From assembly GCA_017416505.1 (NCBI GenBank), contig JAFQCI010000159.1:1-57794 (forward strand): a stretch of 57,794 bases of DNA, read 5' to 3'. Below, one piece after another: positions 7,575 to 17,614 of this stretch. The notes under the pieces were generated by a model. That model searched no databases. It was not told the DNA's origin and saw only the letters and a list, made by a program, of their open reading frames with translations. This DNA comes from Lachnospiraceae bacterium. Lineage in GTDB: Bacteria; Bacillota_A; Clostridia; Lachnospirales; Lachnospiraceae. How positions within the stretch are numbered: position 1 is the first letter of the stretch; each line of letters opens with the position of its first letter. The position numbers and the translations under genes are program-made.

Positions 7575-9398
7575 TTATAGATTCTTATAATATCTCTCAA
7601 TTAATTTCGCCATAAGTTTACGACGCTCTATTAAGAAATTATCATAGTCTTCCACAGTCATATCAAAAATACTTTGCGGAATACAGTTCTCATTTAAGTT
7701 CGTAGTAAGCATTGACTCATCCGAAATATTACCGATTTCAACATTCTTCGTGTTGCATTGTTCTTTTACTTTTGAAAAGTACTTAAACGGAGCATCATCA
7801 CTTATTGCTTTATTAACCTGTGTGTCAAGATAAATATAGTTTGCCACCTGATTATACTTAGTTTTCGCTTCAACACCGTTAGCCTTCAGATATGCTCTAG
7901 GGAAGATATGGTGAACATCTCCGGAAATGCCTATAAGGTCAGAAACCTTTGTTCCGTTCATAAGCATAGAATTGCAATTCAAATTAATTTGTGCCGCTAA
8001 GAATGTATTAAAAGCAGGACTATTTACAGAAGATGATTCCAAATTCTGCGGTAATGTCACATCCCAAAAAGTATCGGATAGTGCAGATGCTTCAACTTCA
8101 TTCAGGAAGTTGATAAATCCTTTTTCTCCTATACTACGCATATCTCTGTCCATAACAGTTTCTGGTGAACCGATGTAGCGAGAAGTAAGAGTTGAAAGCA
8201 CAAACCACTTCTGTACATATCTCTTAATCTGTGCATTAGGGATTGTATTGTCATTAAGCAGTATCAAATATAATGTGTATGCAAAATCCAAGGTCATCTT
8301 TGAATTTAGCAACTTGCTCGATGTAAATCCGGCTCCCTTTATTGCCATAATAAACTGTGCAAAGTTATATTGGTTGATAAAGTTTAAAATGCCATCATCA
8401 AGTTTCTTATAAGATGCCTCAACTATATCGTCTCTGTATTCTTTTGTTTCAAAATCTCTACCCGATAACAAACTTACCAAATCAGCAAGTTTACCTCTAC
8501 GGAACTGATGCATAAATGAAACTCTCAGCATATCGCCGTAATCCGGATCAAATATATCATCATAATCCTTTGCAAGCCACTTAATTTTATCTGCATATTT
8601 TGAATTTTGGAACTCTTCATCGTGGGTAATATGTGGATAGAAATCCGGCTTAACGGAAAGATGACAAAAATAGTCTATCGCTTTTCTCATAAGACTGCCG
8701 CCATGACCATTCTCGTAATCGCCATCTGCAGCCATTTTTGACATAACGAAGTCAGACTGACTAAGTGCAGTACCTTTTGAGTTAATTCTAATAAATATCT
8801 CTGTAACCTCATCAATATCAAGAGTATGGTCAAGTTCAATAACACCAATTTGTCTATTTTCAATTCCTTTTAATCTTGTGATTGCTTTGTTAATTTCGTT
8901 TGGTTTTGTACCTTCATTAACAGAACAATACTCAATCGCAAAATCAAATGGATCAAAAGTGTTTTTAAATATTACAGAAATATCCGGAATCCAACGCTTG
9001 TCCTTCAGGTGAGAAGCATCTTGTACGGCAAATCGTTTTGTTTCATCTGTTGCTATTGGGTTGAATGCAATTTTTATTCTATCTTTGTTGAAATCTTCAT
9101 CCAGCACCTCTTTACCTGCAATAGATGCCATTAGAGCAGTAACTCTCTGTTGACCATCAATGAGAACCTTTTTGCCATTAGCTTTACCACCATCTTTTGT
9201 CTGAACATCAGGATTTTTCCATGTAATTATGTACCCAGTAGGATATCCGTTGTATAACGAGTCCACCAAATCTCTTACCTGACTTCTCTTCCATACAAAA
9301 GGCCTTTGAATTTCTGGTATAACGAAATCTTCCGCTTCAATAAGACCAAGTATGGCACTGATTGAATATTGCATTAAAGTAAACTTTTCACCGGTCAT
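7575..9398 (-). CDS. DUF262/DUF1524 (GmrSD-like) protein
   Basis: This 607-residue protein joins an N-terminal DUF262 domain with a C-terminal DUF1524 HNH-like nuclease. The DUF262 part is ParB/Srx-like: IPEIQRPFVWKRSQVRDLVDSLYNGYP and VLIDGQQRVTAL, residues about 30-100. The nuclease part contains DVHHIFPRAYL near residue 490 and NQVANYIYLDTQVNKAIS. This is the architecture of GmrSD-type type IV restriction enzymes, which use a nucleotide to cleave glucosylated or otherwise modified phage DNA. The key DGQQR and HHIFP residues are present, so it should be active. A good RBS (AAGGAG) precedes ATG 9398. It is followed by a Tudor-like protein and a WYL regulator. Confidence 0.88.
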   Translation of the reverse strand: MTGEKFTLMQYSISAILGLIEAEDFVIPEIQRPFVWKRSQVRDLVDSLYNGYPTGYIITWKNPDVQTKDGGKANGKKVLIDGQQRVTALMASIAGKEVLDEDFNKDRIKIAFNPIATDETKRFAVQDASHLKDKRWIPDISVIFKNTFDPFDFAIEYCSVNEGTKPNEINKAITRLKGIENRQIGVIELDHTLDIDEVTEIFIRINSKGTALSQSDFVMSKMAADGDYENGHGGSLMRKAIDYFCHLSVKPDFYPHITHDEEFQNSKYADKIKWLAKDYDDIFDPDYGDMLRVSFMHQFRRGKLADLVSLLSGRDFETKEYRDDIVEASYKKLDDGILNFINQYNFAQFIMAIKGAGFTSSKLLNSKMTLDFAYTLYLILLNDNTIPNAQIKRYVQKWFVLSTLTSRYIGSPETVMDRDMRSIGEKGFINFLNEVEASALSDTFWDVTLPQNLESSSVNSPAFNTFLAAQINLNCNSMLMNGTKVSDLIGISGDVHHIFPRAYLKANGVEAKTKYNQVANYIYLDTQVNKAISDDAPFKYFSKVKEQCNTKNVEIGNISDESMLTTNLNENCIPQSIFDMTVEDYDNFLIERRKLMAKLIERYYKNL

Positions 9399-9450
9399 AA
9401 CATTTATCTCCTTTTTTAATCTTAACCATTTTCAATTTAACACAAATACG

Positions 9451-10122
9451 TCAAAATGGATATTTGCGTATTTGATCTTTTTGTATCTCTGCTTTTCCTA
9501 ATGAATCTTCAAACCAATCTGCTGATTTTTGTAAAATGCGAATAATTTCATTTCGTATTTCCAATGCAGAATGATAATTCAAATTATCTGAAAGTTCCAT
9601 TTCTTTAAGCTTATCGATATTAGATGCCAATTCAAGATAGTTGATAGAGGTTTCCTTAATAAATTTTTTCTTTATTGGAAAATCCAGTTTTTTTATTGTT
9701 TTTACATATTCATCGGCAGCCTCAATTGCATCAATTACACATTCTTTATAGTTATACTTTTGCCTAATGTTTTTAGGGATAAATTTGTCTGGAACAGAAT
9801 CATAAACTCTTTTAATTATTTCATACAATGCCGTAAGCTGTTCTACTTGTTTATCAACATCTTCCTTTGATTTTAAACGAATATTGCCCAAAAGAAATAC
9901 TACTATACCAGTAATTATTCCTGTTCCACACGACTGAAAGAATGATGATATCCATGGGTTTTTTGCAAACACATTATAAGATGATAAAATCAAAATTAAT
10001 GCAACAACCACAAGGAAAAGATGCAAATTAGGTATGGGCATATCCCAATATGCATTCCTTCGTTCTTTCTTAATGTATTTTAACAATGCTTTTGTTTGAT
10101 CATCTTTTGGTTGTTTTCTCAT
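9451..10122 (-). CDS. two-helix membrane protein, function unknown
   Basis: This is a 223-residue protein. It has two predicted transmembrane helices near residues 28-50 (LHLFLVVVALILILSSYNVF) and 60-85 (GTGIITGIVVFLLGN), followed by a 135-residue cytoplasmic helical domain. No family is recognised. It resembles the membrane-effector layout of abortive-infection proteins, but no catalytic residues can be pointed to. It sits between an 80-residue protein (15-base gap) and the DUF262 gene (52-base gap), in the same direction. Confidence 0.65.
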   Translation of the reverse strand: MRKQPKDDQTKALLKYIKKERRNAYWDMPIPNLHLFLVVVALILILSSYNVFAKNPWISSFFQSCGTGIITGIVVFLLGNIRLKSKEDVDKQVEQLTALYEIIKRVYDSVPDKFIPKNIRQKYNYKECVIDAIEAADEYVKTIKKLDFPIKKKFIKETSINYLELASNIDKLKEMELSDNLNYHSALEIRNEIIRILQKSADWFEDSLGKAEIQKDQIRKYPF

Positions 10123-10137
10123 TACATTCTTCCTTTA

Positions 10138-10380
10138 TCACACTTTGCTTTTTTCTTTTTCTGCTTTCCATTCTTCGAACCGTCTTACATTTTCGGGATC
10201 AGCATAAAATCTTTTACACGCTTCATAAGTTGCTCTTGCTAACTGTTCTGTCTGTTCTTCAGAAAGAGAGATGTTTTCCAAATTATATGTCTCCTCGGAT
10301 ATTACTTTACCCTTTTTATCGAAATGCAATATAGCTATTGGTTGTCCCTCTTCAATTTGTTTGCGAGTTTTTTCATCCAT
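10138..10380 (-). CDS. small hypothetical protein
   Basis: This is an 80-residue charged protein. A short beta-like stretch (PIAILHFDKKGKVISEETYN) is followed by an amphipathic helix and a Lys/Glu-rich tail. It has a strong RBS (AAAGGAG) before ATG 10380. I do not recognise it. Its position between the HEPN-like gene (37-base gap) and the two-helix membrane protein (15-base gap) suggests co-transcription, possibly as an antitoxin-like or adaptor protein. Confidence 0.55.
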   Translation of the reverse strand: MDEKTRKQIEEGQPIAILHFDKKGKVISEETYNLENISLSEEQTEQLARATYEACKRFYADPENVRRFEEWKAEKEKSKV

Positions 10381-10417
10381 AAGAAATTTCTCCTTTATAG
10401 CATTTAATTCACTATGA

Positions 10418-11107
10418 TTATTTCCTTTTTAAAATATGCTTTTCTAACGCATCCTCGGTAAAATTGGTATATTTATCAAAATACCCATCTATGAGCACCT
10501 CCAGATTTTTTGCTACAGACACACTATATTCAGACATTAACTTAACAAATTCAGGAACAGAGTTGACCTCATCCTCAGCCTTTCTATAGTTTCTCCAAAC
10601 ACTCTCCACGTAGTTATAGAATATATCTTGCGTAAATACATATTCTGTATCAAACGCTGTTTTGGTTCCAATATTAAACACTGATTCTATCGGAATACAT
10701 TCGTTCAAGCGATTTTTTATATTGTGAGTGTCTTTATAGTGAAATGTTTGATCACGTATTTTTTTAATTACTTGGTACGAAAAACTGTCCTTGCCTATAC
10801 CATTATTAATCCGTTCCAATTCATTTTTATGAGACTCTATCTGTCCCCAATTAGAGAACTCCATAAGATTATCCGTATATTTTTCATATATTTCTCTCAA
10901 TAGTTCATTTGCTTCACGTGTTATTCCTATTATGATTTTAAATAGAAACAAAAACTCAGTTCGGGTTAAATCCTCTCTCTGCAAAAGTTTGTTTATGGTA
11001 TAAACATCTTCTCTGGCAGTAAAAGCCTGAAGCATTATCATTTCAAACTTGTCATCGGAACAGAATATTTCATTTATGTTTAATTCCAATTCAATCTTAT
11101 TCATCAT
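10418..11107 (-). CDS. HEPN-like protein (R-X4-H motif)
   Basis: This 229-residue all-helical protein contains RDQTFH at residues 118-123, an R-X4-H arrangement inside a long helix ([13 protein letters not shown]). That is the active-site signature of HEPN ribonucleases, and a polar residue after Arg is typical. This assignment is inference from one motif and helical content. The start overlaps the stop of the XRE-protease gene (11104-11107, ATGA), so the two are translationally coupled. If it is a HEPN RNase, a plausible model is that the upstream protease or its DNA-binding domain controls it. Confidence 0.6.
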   Translation of the reverse strand: MMNKIELELNINEIFCSDDKFEMIMLQAFTAREDVYTINKLLQREDLTRTEFLFLFKIIIGITREANELLREIYEKYTDNLMEFSNWGQIESHKNELERINNGIGKDSFSYQVIKKIRDQTFHYKDTHNIKNRLNECIPIESVFNIGTKTAFDTEYVFTQDIFYNYVESVWRNYRKAEDEVNSVPEFVKLMSEYSVSVAKNLEVLIDGYFDKYTNFTEDALEKHILKRK

Positions 11108-12414
11108 TCTATAATTTCAATTTCATATGGTTCAATTCCCACACGGTCTTGCCTAATATCATAATTGATTCTTCCATAAATTTTCACTCGATGTCCTGCA
11201 CTGATAATTGAAATATCTTCTCCGTGATTGGGAACAATTAAAGCCGTTTTATTTCGTGCTCTATCATAATCAATGCATGTTTCTGCATGAGAAACTATTG
11301 GTGCACTTCCTGACATATATACATCCTTGGGATCTTCAACCAAAAATAAAACATTCATTATTCTAGGGAATTCAACTTCTTTATCATACAAACTGGAGGA
11401 AACCCAACCTTCTACACATATTTCACGGTCTTGGTATGCAATGTAATCTGTTAAAATATCTGTAACTGAGGCTTGCCCAAATTTGTGAAAATGTTTAGTT
11501 TGTTTATACAAATCTTTTAATAAAATACTTTCTCCAACACTTTTGTTATACAACGATATAATCTCATCCGCAGCAATTGCAATATTTAAATTTTGTCCTT
11601 CAGTATACGAACCACTCGTAACCCCAATTGCCACGCCGCTCTTTGTTGCCAAAACACCCCCGCTACTGCCACTGGAAAGGGCTGCCGTTGTTTGGATAAG
11701 TTTAACTCCTTCTTCATTACGCACAGCACTAATAATTCCTGTAGAAACTACATTTTGAATACCTAACGGACTACCTACAGCTATAACTTCTTGTCCTTGT
11801 TTCAAGTCTTTAGATTCAACTAATTTAATCGGTTCTATATATGTATTACTATTACAACTTAAAATCGCTATATCAGTTTCACTATTATAGCCTGCCAATT
11901 TATCAATTTCGATTTTCTGATTGTCGTTTGTAATGGCTTTTATTGAATATGCATCTGCGATAACATGATGATTTGTAACAATAGTTTTGTCATCATATAT
12001 AAAGAAACCGCTTCCAGTAGCTATTGCATTGTTTTCATCATCATATATTTCCAACAGTACAACAGAGCGACTCAAATTTTCAATAACATCATCTTTGGTA
12101 TAGTGAAATAAAGCACAGACAATTACTGATAATAAAACAATTATTCCAGCTACACTTAAAATAATTTTTTTCTTGCTTTTAGAGGGTTTTATTTCTTGAG
12201 GCATTTCATCTTCAGCCTGATTTTCATCACTTATTAAATAGTCAAGTGAAACATTGAATATTTCACTCAATTTAATTAATTTCCCCATTTCCGGAACTGT
12301 TTGAGCAGATTCCCATTTTGAAACAGACTGCCTTGATACGTCTATTTTTTCAGCTAATTCTTCTTGCGATAAACCAGCTTTTTTTCTTAATTCTCTAATC
12401 TTTTCTGAAATCAT
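11104..12414 (-). CDS. XRE - transmembrane - trypsin-like (DegP-type) protease - OB-like protein
   Basis: This is a 436-residue protein with four parts. Residues 1-60 form an XRE helix-turn-helix ([21 protein letters not shown]). Residues about 83-104 form one transmembrane helix. Residues 115-295 form a trypsin-fold protease of the HtrA type with catalytic His150 (TNHHV), Asp181 (ETDIAIL) and Ser251 (GSSGG). Residues about 315-436 look like an OB-fold ([22 protein letters not shown]). The DNA-binding domain would be cytoplasmic and the protease outside the membrane, unless the topology is unusual. Two overlapping palindromes in its promoter (12459-12490) suggest autoregulation. It is coupled to the HEPN-like gene by a four-base overlap. 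Confidence 0.85.
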   Translation of the reverse strand: MISEKIRELRKKAGLSQEELAEKIDVSRQSVSKWESAQTVPEMGKLIKLSEIFNVSLDYLISDENQAEDEMPQEIKPSKSKKKIILSVAGIIVLLSVIVCALFHYTKDDVIENLSRSVVLLEIYDDENNAIATGSGFFIYDDKTIVTNHHVIADAYSIKAITNDNQKIEIDKLAGYNSETDIAILSCNSNTYIEPIKLVESKDLKQGQEVIAVGSPLGIQNVVSTGIISAVRNEEGVKLIQTTAALSSGSSGGVLATKSGVAIGVTSGSYTEGQNLNIAIAADEIISLYNKSVGESILLKDLYKQTKHFHKFGQASVTDILTDYIAYQDREICVEGWVSSSLYDKEVEFPRIMNVLFLVEDPKDVYMSGSAPIVSHAETCIDYDRARNKTALIVPNHGEDISIISAGHRVKIYGRINYDIRQDRVGIEPYEIEIIE

Positions 12415-12458
12415 TTAAAACTACCTCCTGTCTATGCTTTAGATTATATAATATAACT

Positions 12459-12490
12459 AAGTTGCTTTCTATCAACTTCATATGGAAGTT
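12459..12490 (-). promoter_or_regulatory. overlapping palindromes upstream of the XRE-protease gene
   Basis: AAGTTG-N8-CAACTT (12459-12478) and AACTTC-N5-GAAGTT (12474-12490) overlap by five bases. They lie about 45-75 bases upstream of the start, next to an AT-rich TATATTATATAAT stretch that could hold the -10. This is the expected form of an operator for the XRE domain of the downstream gene and marks a new transcription unit within the island. Confidence 0.55.
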
Positions 12491-12563
12491 TGTCAACTGA
12501 GAAGCGCATTTGTTGCTAAAGCACACCATGTCATTGAAATTCATGAACAATTTCTTCTATTCG

Positions 12564-13790
12564 TTAATCATCTTTACAATTCTTAAACGCCTCTATTACA
12601 GGAAACATATTTACAGCACCAAAATCTAATTTATCCTTTTTACCATATCGCATTTGTTTAGCTACATATTCCATTTGGGTTATGTGTTCACCGTCAAAGA
12701 CATACTCGGTTTCGTTTAAATCACAATCAACTTTCATAAACGCCAAATACTCGTTACTGCCTTTCATCAAACGCTCCTTTGAGGTCAAATCTAACAAGTT
12801 ATCTTTATATTCCACAACCACATAAGTAGTCATAAAATATACTTCTTTAACATTTCCTTGCATAATTAGCTCTGCCGTTTCATTTACCTTTCGATATACT
12901 GTAGTTTTTATGTCAGCATGAAAGGTATCCATATCATAGGTCTCGTCTTTATACACTGTCATTATTGTTGGCATCAAATCAGAAGCGCCGATAATAACAT
13001 GCATTAAAACAAACTTATCAAACGGGGATATTTCACTATTGAAATGAGGATTTTCCATAAACCGCTTTATAGAAAATCTTTTTATCGTCTTACCACTCGT
13101 TCCAGGTAAAACCAATGCAAGTCTACCGGCACGTTCAAATTCTTCTTTTTCGGGATAATATACATAATCACTCACAAGGAAGAAATCTTTTGGAAGTAAT
13201 GAATATCCTGTCTTATCAATTTGTGTTCTCAACTCATCACACAGCGGACATTTTTCTCCAATCTCCGAGTACATCGTGTCCATAAATTTCTGCATTGTAG
13301 CAACCCCTGATATCAGTTTGTCCCACAAGTCAACACCGCTATCTTTTTCAATAAAGGAAAATTTAACAGAAAAGAATACTTCTATTGGATTTACCACTTT
13401 GAAGAATTCTTTTAATTCTTCAATTAATGAACTTAACGGAATATCGTTTTCAACAGTAAATTGCTGAGAAGTCACATCCCTACTCGTATTAGGAAAATAA
13501 ACTTTAATATCAATTCCTTTAGTAAATTCTACTGGATGCGTATGTACAGCTTTTACTCGTTGCGTATTGAAAAATGCATCCCATATTCCAGCAGATACTT
13601 TTTCATAGGTTTCAAGATGAGGAGTATGCGCTAAAGATTTTTGCATAACAAGTGTTGTACTGCGATACTCTGAGAAAAAAGTATCTAAACTTGAAATATT
13701 ATCAAAAAAGTTGTTTTCTGTGCTAAATCTCTTTAAGCTACAAATTGCACTGTAAAACTTTTGATACGCTGGATATAGCAATCCCGGCAT
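12564..13790 (-). CDS. hypothetical protein in the type III R-M operon
   Basis: This is a 408-residue protein of unknown family. It holds a CPLCDEL zinc-like pair near residue 205, and otherwise mixed alpha/beta sequence with no nuclease, helicase or membrane signature that I can see. I chose ATG 13790 over an upstream in-frame start because AAAGGAGATG lies just before it. That start falls 20 bases after the Res stop codon. It is the last gene of the packed XRE-helicase-Fic-Mod-Res run, with a promoter/operator region following it, so it probably belongs to that system. Confidence 0.65.
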   Translation of the reverse strand: MPGLLYPAYQKFYSAICSLKRFSTENNFFDNISSLDTFFSEYRSTTLVMQKSLAHTPHLETYEKVSAGIWDAFFNTQRVKAVHTHPVEFTKGIDIKVYFPNTSRDVTSQQFTVENDIPLSSLIEELKEFFKVVNPIEVFFSVKFSFIEKDSGVDLWDKLISGVATMQKFMDTMYSEIGEKCPLCDELRTQIDKTGYSLLPKDFFLVSDYVYYPEKEEFERAGRLALVLPGTSGKTIKRFSIKRFMENPHFNSEISPFDKFVLMHVIIGASDLMPTIMTVYKDETYDMDTFHADIKTTVYRKVNETAELIMQGNVKEVYFMTTYVVVEYKDNLLDLTSKERLMKGSNEYLAFMKVDCDLNETEYVFDGEHITQMEYVAKQMRYGKKDKLDFGAVNMFPVIEAFKNCKDD

Positions 13791-13809
13791 TTCCTCATCT
13801 CCTTTAATA

Positions 13810-16800
13810 TTATTGATTAACTTTAAACTTCTCCCAATCTTTCGCAATGTGCATTTCAACACTATTATCAAGGGCCTTGAAGTGTTCCATGCCGCAATGG
13901 ATTTTAAGCTGTTCGGGAGTTCTTAAATCAAACAGACTTGTGGATCCTTTTGTTTCAAGAATGAAATACAATTTCTGCTCACCGTTCTTTTCCCAAAGCA
14001 CAGCCCAGTCGGGATTGTATGTTCCGATTGGTGTGTCAATCTTGAATCTGTCTGGAATTTTAAAGAACATCTTCACATCAGGATCGTTGTCAAGTGCAAT
14101 TGCAAACGGTTTTTCTATAGTAGAACTGTCATAGATAATATAGTCATACACACTATGGTCAACCTTAACTGCATTTTTATCAAGGTTTGCGACAAGCTCG
14201 CTTGAATCAAAAATTTCCTGTGCATAATATTCTTTTCCGTCAAGCTTCACATATTTAATTCCGTCTATCGCAAGTGCGTGACGGTTGTTTTTAATAATCT
14301 TCAGGCATTGTTCCATAAAAGTCTGCGGATTGTTTAAGAAGTCTTGTGCTCTGCCGCTTTTCATAATAATTTCAGCAACAGTTGATTTCTTAATCAGAGT
14401 TTCTTCACTGATAATACCGAGAATGTACGGAAGAGATGTGTATGTATCTTCCAAGTCGGTTGTTCTGAATTCTGTTTCTCTGTAATTAACACCTGCATTC
14501 TGAATGTCAATATCAGCAGTTTTCTGAATAAGTCTTGCCTTTGGAATCTGCGACATAGCCTTTAATTCTTTTACACAGTTCTCAATAAGCTTTGGTGTAT
14601 CAATAACCACTCTGTAAGCAGTTTTCTGCTTGATTTTACCCCATAACTCCATAAATTCAGGAGAAAGCATAACTTGCTTGTTAAGACGGACAATAACCTC
14701 TTTTGAATCATCCCTGATAGGCACTTTGTTGTCTGCTTTCTTAACTATGCTTTCAAGTCTTTCTCTTGCAGCTTCAAATTTCTTCGGAAGGTCAAGAGTT
14801 CCATTTAAGAGAGCTTCTTTCATTGTATCTTTAATCTTTCCTGATTTTGATACATAGCCTTTATCCTCAAAGTGTGTTATCAGTTCCTTTGCATCATCAT
14901 AGGTAACTGTCTTTTCTTCTTTAACTTCTTCGGTGTAAGAGGTTCCGGCGATTTCTTCAACATCAACAGTTTCACTCTTTTCAATAACCTTAATAACTTC
15001 TTCCTTAACGGCTTCAAGTTCTTTAGGTACGATGACTTCTGCAGTAGCTTTCTCGACATCAACCTTACCGTCACTTGTTACGGCTCCGCTTGTCTTTAAG
15101 GCTTCAACAACTGTCTGTGCCTGCTCTTTGGTAATAGTCTTTTCAACAGTTTTAGTTTCTGTATAGGTAAGACCGCTGAACAGACTGATTTGAAGTGTAC
15201 CGAACTTAACTCCGGTTTCTGTTTCAATTTCTTTTTGCAGAGTTTCTGCAAATTCAGCAAAGCTTTCATTTGCCATTACATGAAGAATATTTATATTCTT
15301 ATCTTCAATTCTTTCACCCGTCTGGTCAACACAAAGTCTTAAACCTCTACCAACCTTCTGTCTGCAGGTAAAGGTGTTCTTTTGGTCGATAAGGGTGCAA
15401 ATCTGAAATACATTCGGATTATCCCAACCCTCTTTAAGCGCGGAGTGAGAGAAGATAAAGCGAAGCGGACAATCATAGCTTAGGAGCCATTCCTTGTCTT
15501 TCATAATTGTGTTGTATGTATCATAGTCGGCCGTTGTATCGCCTTTGGTATCTTTGAATACACCTTTTTTATCCTGGGAGAAGTAACCGTTATGAATGGT
15601 GCTTACATCTGCCGGGAACTGTTCTTTTAATGACTCATATTTCGGTGAATTGATAAGCTCTGTATAGCATTTTTCAAACATTTGAGCATAAATACCTTTT
15701 TCACCATCAGGAGTTCTGTATTTTTTAACTTCGTCAATGAAGAACAGAGAGAGGACCTTGATACCTTTTTCTCTGAACCTGAGTTCTTTATCAAGATGTG
15801 CTTTAATGGTTCTTTTAATCTGTGCTTCTTTGATGATATTCTCATCAATGCTGCCGATTGATTTGCCAAGCATTACAACCTCTGTATTTGAGAACTCAAT
15901 ACATTCAAAACCAGAAGTACAATCTATGCCGGCAATGGTATATCCGTCATAAAGTTCTCTTTCGCCTGAAACGAGGAATAAATCGTCATTCGGTTTAACT
16001 GTAATTGTTTTTCTTGATACAGTTCCGTCTTTAGCTTCAACATCAAGCTCAATTTTAGCTTTAAATCCATTCTCATTTGATACGGAGAGTAATTTTACAT
16101 AAGGCTTGTTAAAATCGTTTGCAACGGCATTTGAGGACACACAAATCTGCTTTACCAATCCCATCTGATAAGCATCTACAGGAGTAAGACGGTATAAAAG
16201 GTTAATCTTTTCTCTGTGTGTTGCAGAATATCTTAATACGCAGGAAGGATGAAGGGAAGCAATAGCTTCCTTTGCCTTGTCGGTATTATCAACACTCTGC
16301 GGTTCGTCAATGATAACAATAGGATTTGTGTCCTGAATATATCTCATGGCAGTTTCACCATTGAGCTTGTCCTGTGCCTGATTGATGATATTTTCTGCTT
16401 TCTTAAAAGCGTCAATGTTGATAATCATAATTTCGATGTTATTGCTTGTTGCAAACTGGCGAACATCAGAAAGCTTGCTTGAGTTATAGATAAAATATCT
16501 GCACGGAGTATTGTCATAGCTATTCTGAAAATGTTCTCCGGTAATCTGCAGAGATTTATAAACACCTTCACGGATAGCAACAGAGGGAACTACGATAATA
16601 AACTTTGTAAAACCATACCTTTTATTAAGTTCAAAGATAGTCTTGGTGTAAACATAGGTTTTACCCGTACCTGTTTCCATTTCCACGCAGAATGAACGAT
16701 GCGTTGTACCTTCTTCATCGACAATATCACTTGTCATAGGAAGATTGTTTCTTCTCTGTATTTCGTTCATATTTGCAAGCAAAGCATCATTAGATATGCT

Positions 16801-16962
16801 GATAACATTTCCAATGCCAAGCTCATTTTGATTGATTAAATCAATCGCTTCTATATTTGTTATTTCAAAAGTAGAACGCAACTTTTCCTGACCTTTGAAT
16901 AAATCCGCAACCGAATCTACTGCATCAGTCTGAAATTGTTGGTTTTTAAATTTTAGTTTCAT
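13810..16962 (-). CDS. res: type III restriction enzyme Res subunit
   Basis: This is a 1050-residue SF2 helicase-nuclease. Walker A METGTGKT lies at residues 95-102, motif II IIDEPQ near 216-221, motif V LKEGWDNPNVFQICTL near 515, and motif VI RQKVGRGLRL near 540. A PD-(D/E)XK nuclease lies at the C-terminus (NPDWAVLW near 975, FILETKG near 993). These match Res of EcoP15I-type enzymes, which cut after ATP-driven translocation when two unmethylated sites are found. A Lys/Glu/Thr-rich insertion near 620-720 separates helicase and nuclease parts. It lies two genes downstream of Mod in the same operon. Confidence 0.93.
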   Translation of the reverse strand: MKLKFKNQQFQTDAVDSVADLFKGQEKLRSTFEITNIEAIDLINQNELGIGNVISISNDALLANMNEIQRRNNLPMTSDIVDEEGTTHRSFCVEMETGTGKTYVYTKTIFELNKRYGFTKFIIVVPSVAIREGVYKSLQITGEHFQNSYDNTPCRYFIYNSSKLSDVRQFATSNNIEIMIINIDAFKKAENIINQAQDKLNGETAMRYIQDTNPIVIIDEPQSVDNTDKAKEAIASLHPSCVLRYSATHREKINLLYRLTPVDAYQMGLVKQICVSSNAVANDFNKPYVKLLSVSNENGFKAKIELDVEAKDGTVSRKTITVKPNDDLFLVSGERELYDGYTIAGIDCTSGFECIEFSNTEVVMLGKSIGSIDENIIKEAQIKRTIKAHLDKELRFREKGIKVLSLFFIDEVKKYRTPDGEKGIYAQMFEKCYTELINSPKYESLKEQFPADVSTIHNGYFSQDKKGVFKDTKGDTTADYDTYNTIMKDKEWLLSYDCPLRFIFSHSALKEGWDNPNVFQICTLIDQKNTFTCRQKVGRGLRLCVDQTGERIEDKNINILHVMANESFAEFAETLQKEIETETGVKFGTLQISLFSGLTYTETKTVEKTITKEQAQTVVEALKTSGAVTSDGKVDVEKATAEVIVPKELEAVKEEVIKVIEKSETVDVEEIAGTSYTEEVKEEKTVTYDDAKELITHFEDKGYVSKSGKIKDTMKEALLNGTLDLPKKFEAARERLESIVKKADNKVPIRDDSKEVIVRLNKQVMLSPEFMELWGKIKQKTAYRVVIDTPKLIENCVKELKAMSQIPKARLIQKTADIDIQNAGVNYRETEFRTTDLEDTYTSLPYILGIISEETLIKKSTVAEIIMKSGRAQDFLNNPQTFMEQCLKIIKNNRHALAIDGIKYVKLDGKEYYAQEIFDSSELVANLDKNAVKVDHSVYDYIIYDSSTIEKPFAIALDNDPDVKMFFKIPDRFKIDTPIGTYNPDWAVLWEKNGEQKLYFILETKGSTSLFDLRTPEQLKIHCGMEHFKALDNSVEMHIAKDWEKFKVNQ

Positions 16963-16974
16963 AACCCACCTCGA

Positions 16975-17583
16975 TTATGCTCCGAAGAGCTTTTCTGCAT
17001 CTAAAATAATAGTTATATCTGATATGTCTCCAATATCAATGTAAGTGAAATCAGCATCCGTGTGTTTTGTTACACAAATTCGCCATTCATTTTGTTCTTT
17101 GTATGAATCTCTTTTCGTAAAGGGACCGTATTTCCCATGCAACTCATCTTCAGGCACATACTTGCATCGTCCACATATCATTTGCAACTCAGGGTGTTTG
17201 AGAGAATACTCATATAACATTCTTTCAAATTTGGCATTATCAGTAACCATAACGATATGCTTTCCAAATGATTTCATTGCCGGATTAAATTGAAAAGTGT
17301 TTTTCTTTGTTTCTTTTGCAAGGAAAAAGCATGAGGCTTTTGTATCTTTTGAGTATCCATTTCGTTCAGCACGAGCATTAACAACTTGTTCAATTAACAT
17401 CCCATCTATGTATATTTCAACATTCTTTCCGGAGGCAGCATACTCACTTCCCTCAAAAACATCCTTTTGACCATCTTTTGCTTCAGAATTTCTATACCAC
17501 TCCAATGATTTAAGATAGATTTTCCCTTGCCTGAACTCATTTAAATATTTCTCTTTAGAGAAGAATTTGCACAAAACTTCCAT
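16975..17583 (-). CDS. hypothetical protein between mod and res
   Basis: This is a 202-residue soluble protein. Its N-terminus (LCKFFSKEKYLNEFRQGKIY, then SLEWYRNSE and DVFEG) follows a pattern I have seen in unnamed proteins of defence loci, and near the C-terminus there is EQNEWRICVTKH. I cannot assign a reaction. ATG 17583 is taken because a GAGG-type RBS precedes it; a longer GTG start at 17607 is possible. Gaps of about 30 bases upstream and 12 downstream put it firmly in the type III operon. Confidence 0.6.
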   Translation of the reverse strand: MEVLCKFFSKEKYLNEFRQGKIYLKSLEWYRNSEAKDGQKDVFEGSEYAASGKNVEIYIDGMLIEQVVNARAERNGYSKDTKASCFFLAKETKKNTFQFNPAMKSFGKHIVMVTDNAKFERMLYEYSLKHPELQMICGRCKYVPEDELHGKYGPFTKRDSYKEQNEWRICVTKHTDADFTYIDIGDISDITIILDAEKLFGA

Positions 17584-17614
17584 TTTACACTTCAACCTCG
17601 TAAACACTTATATT

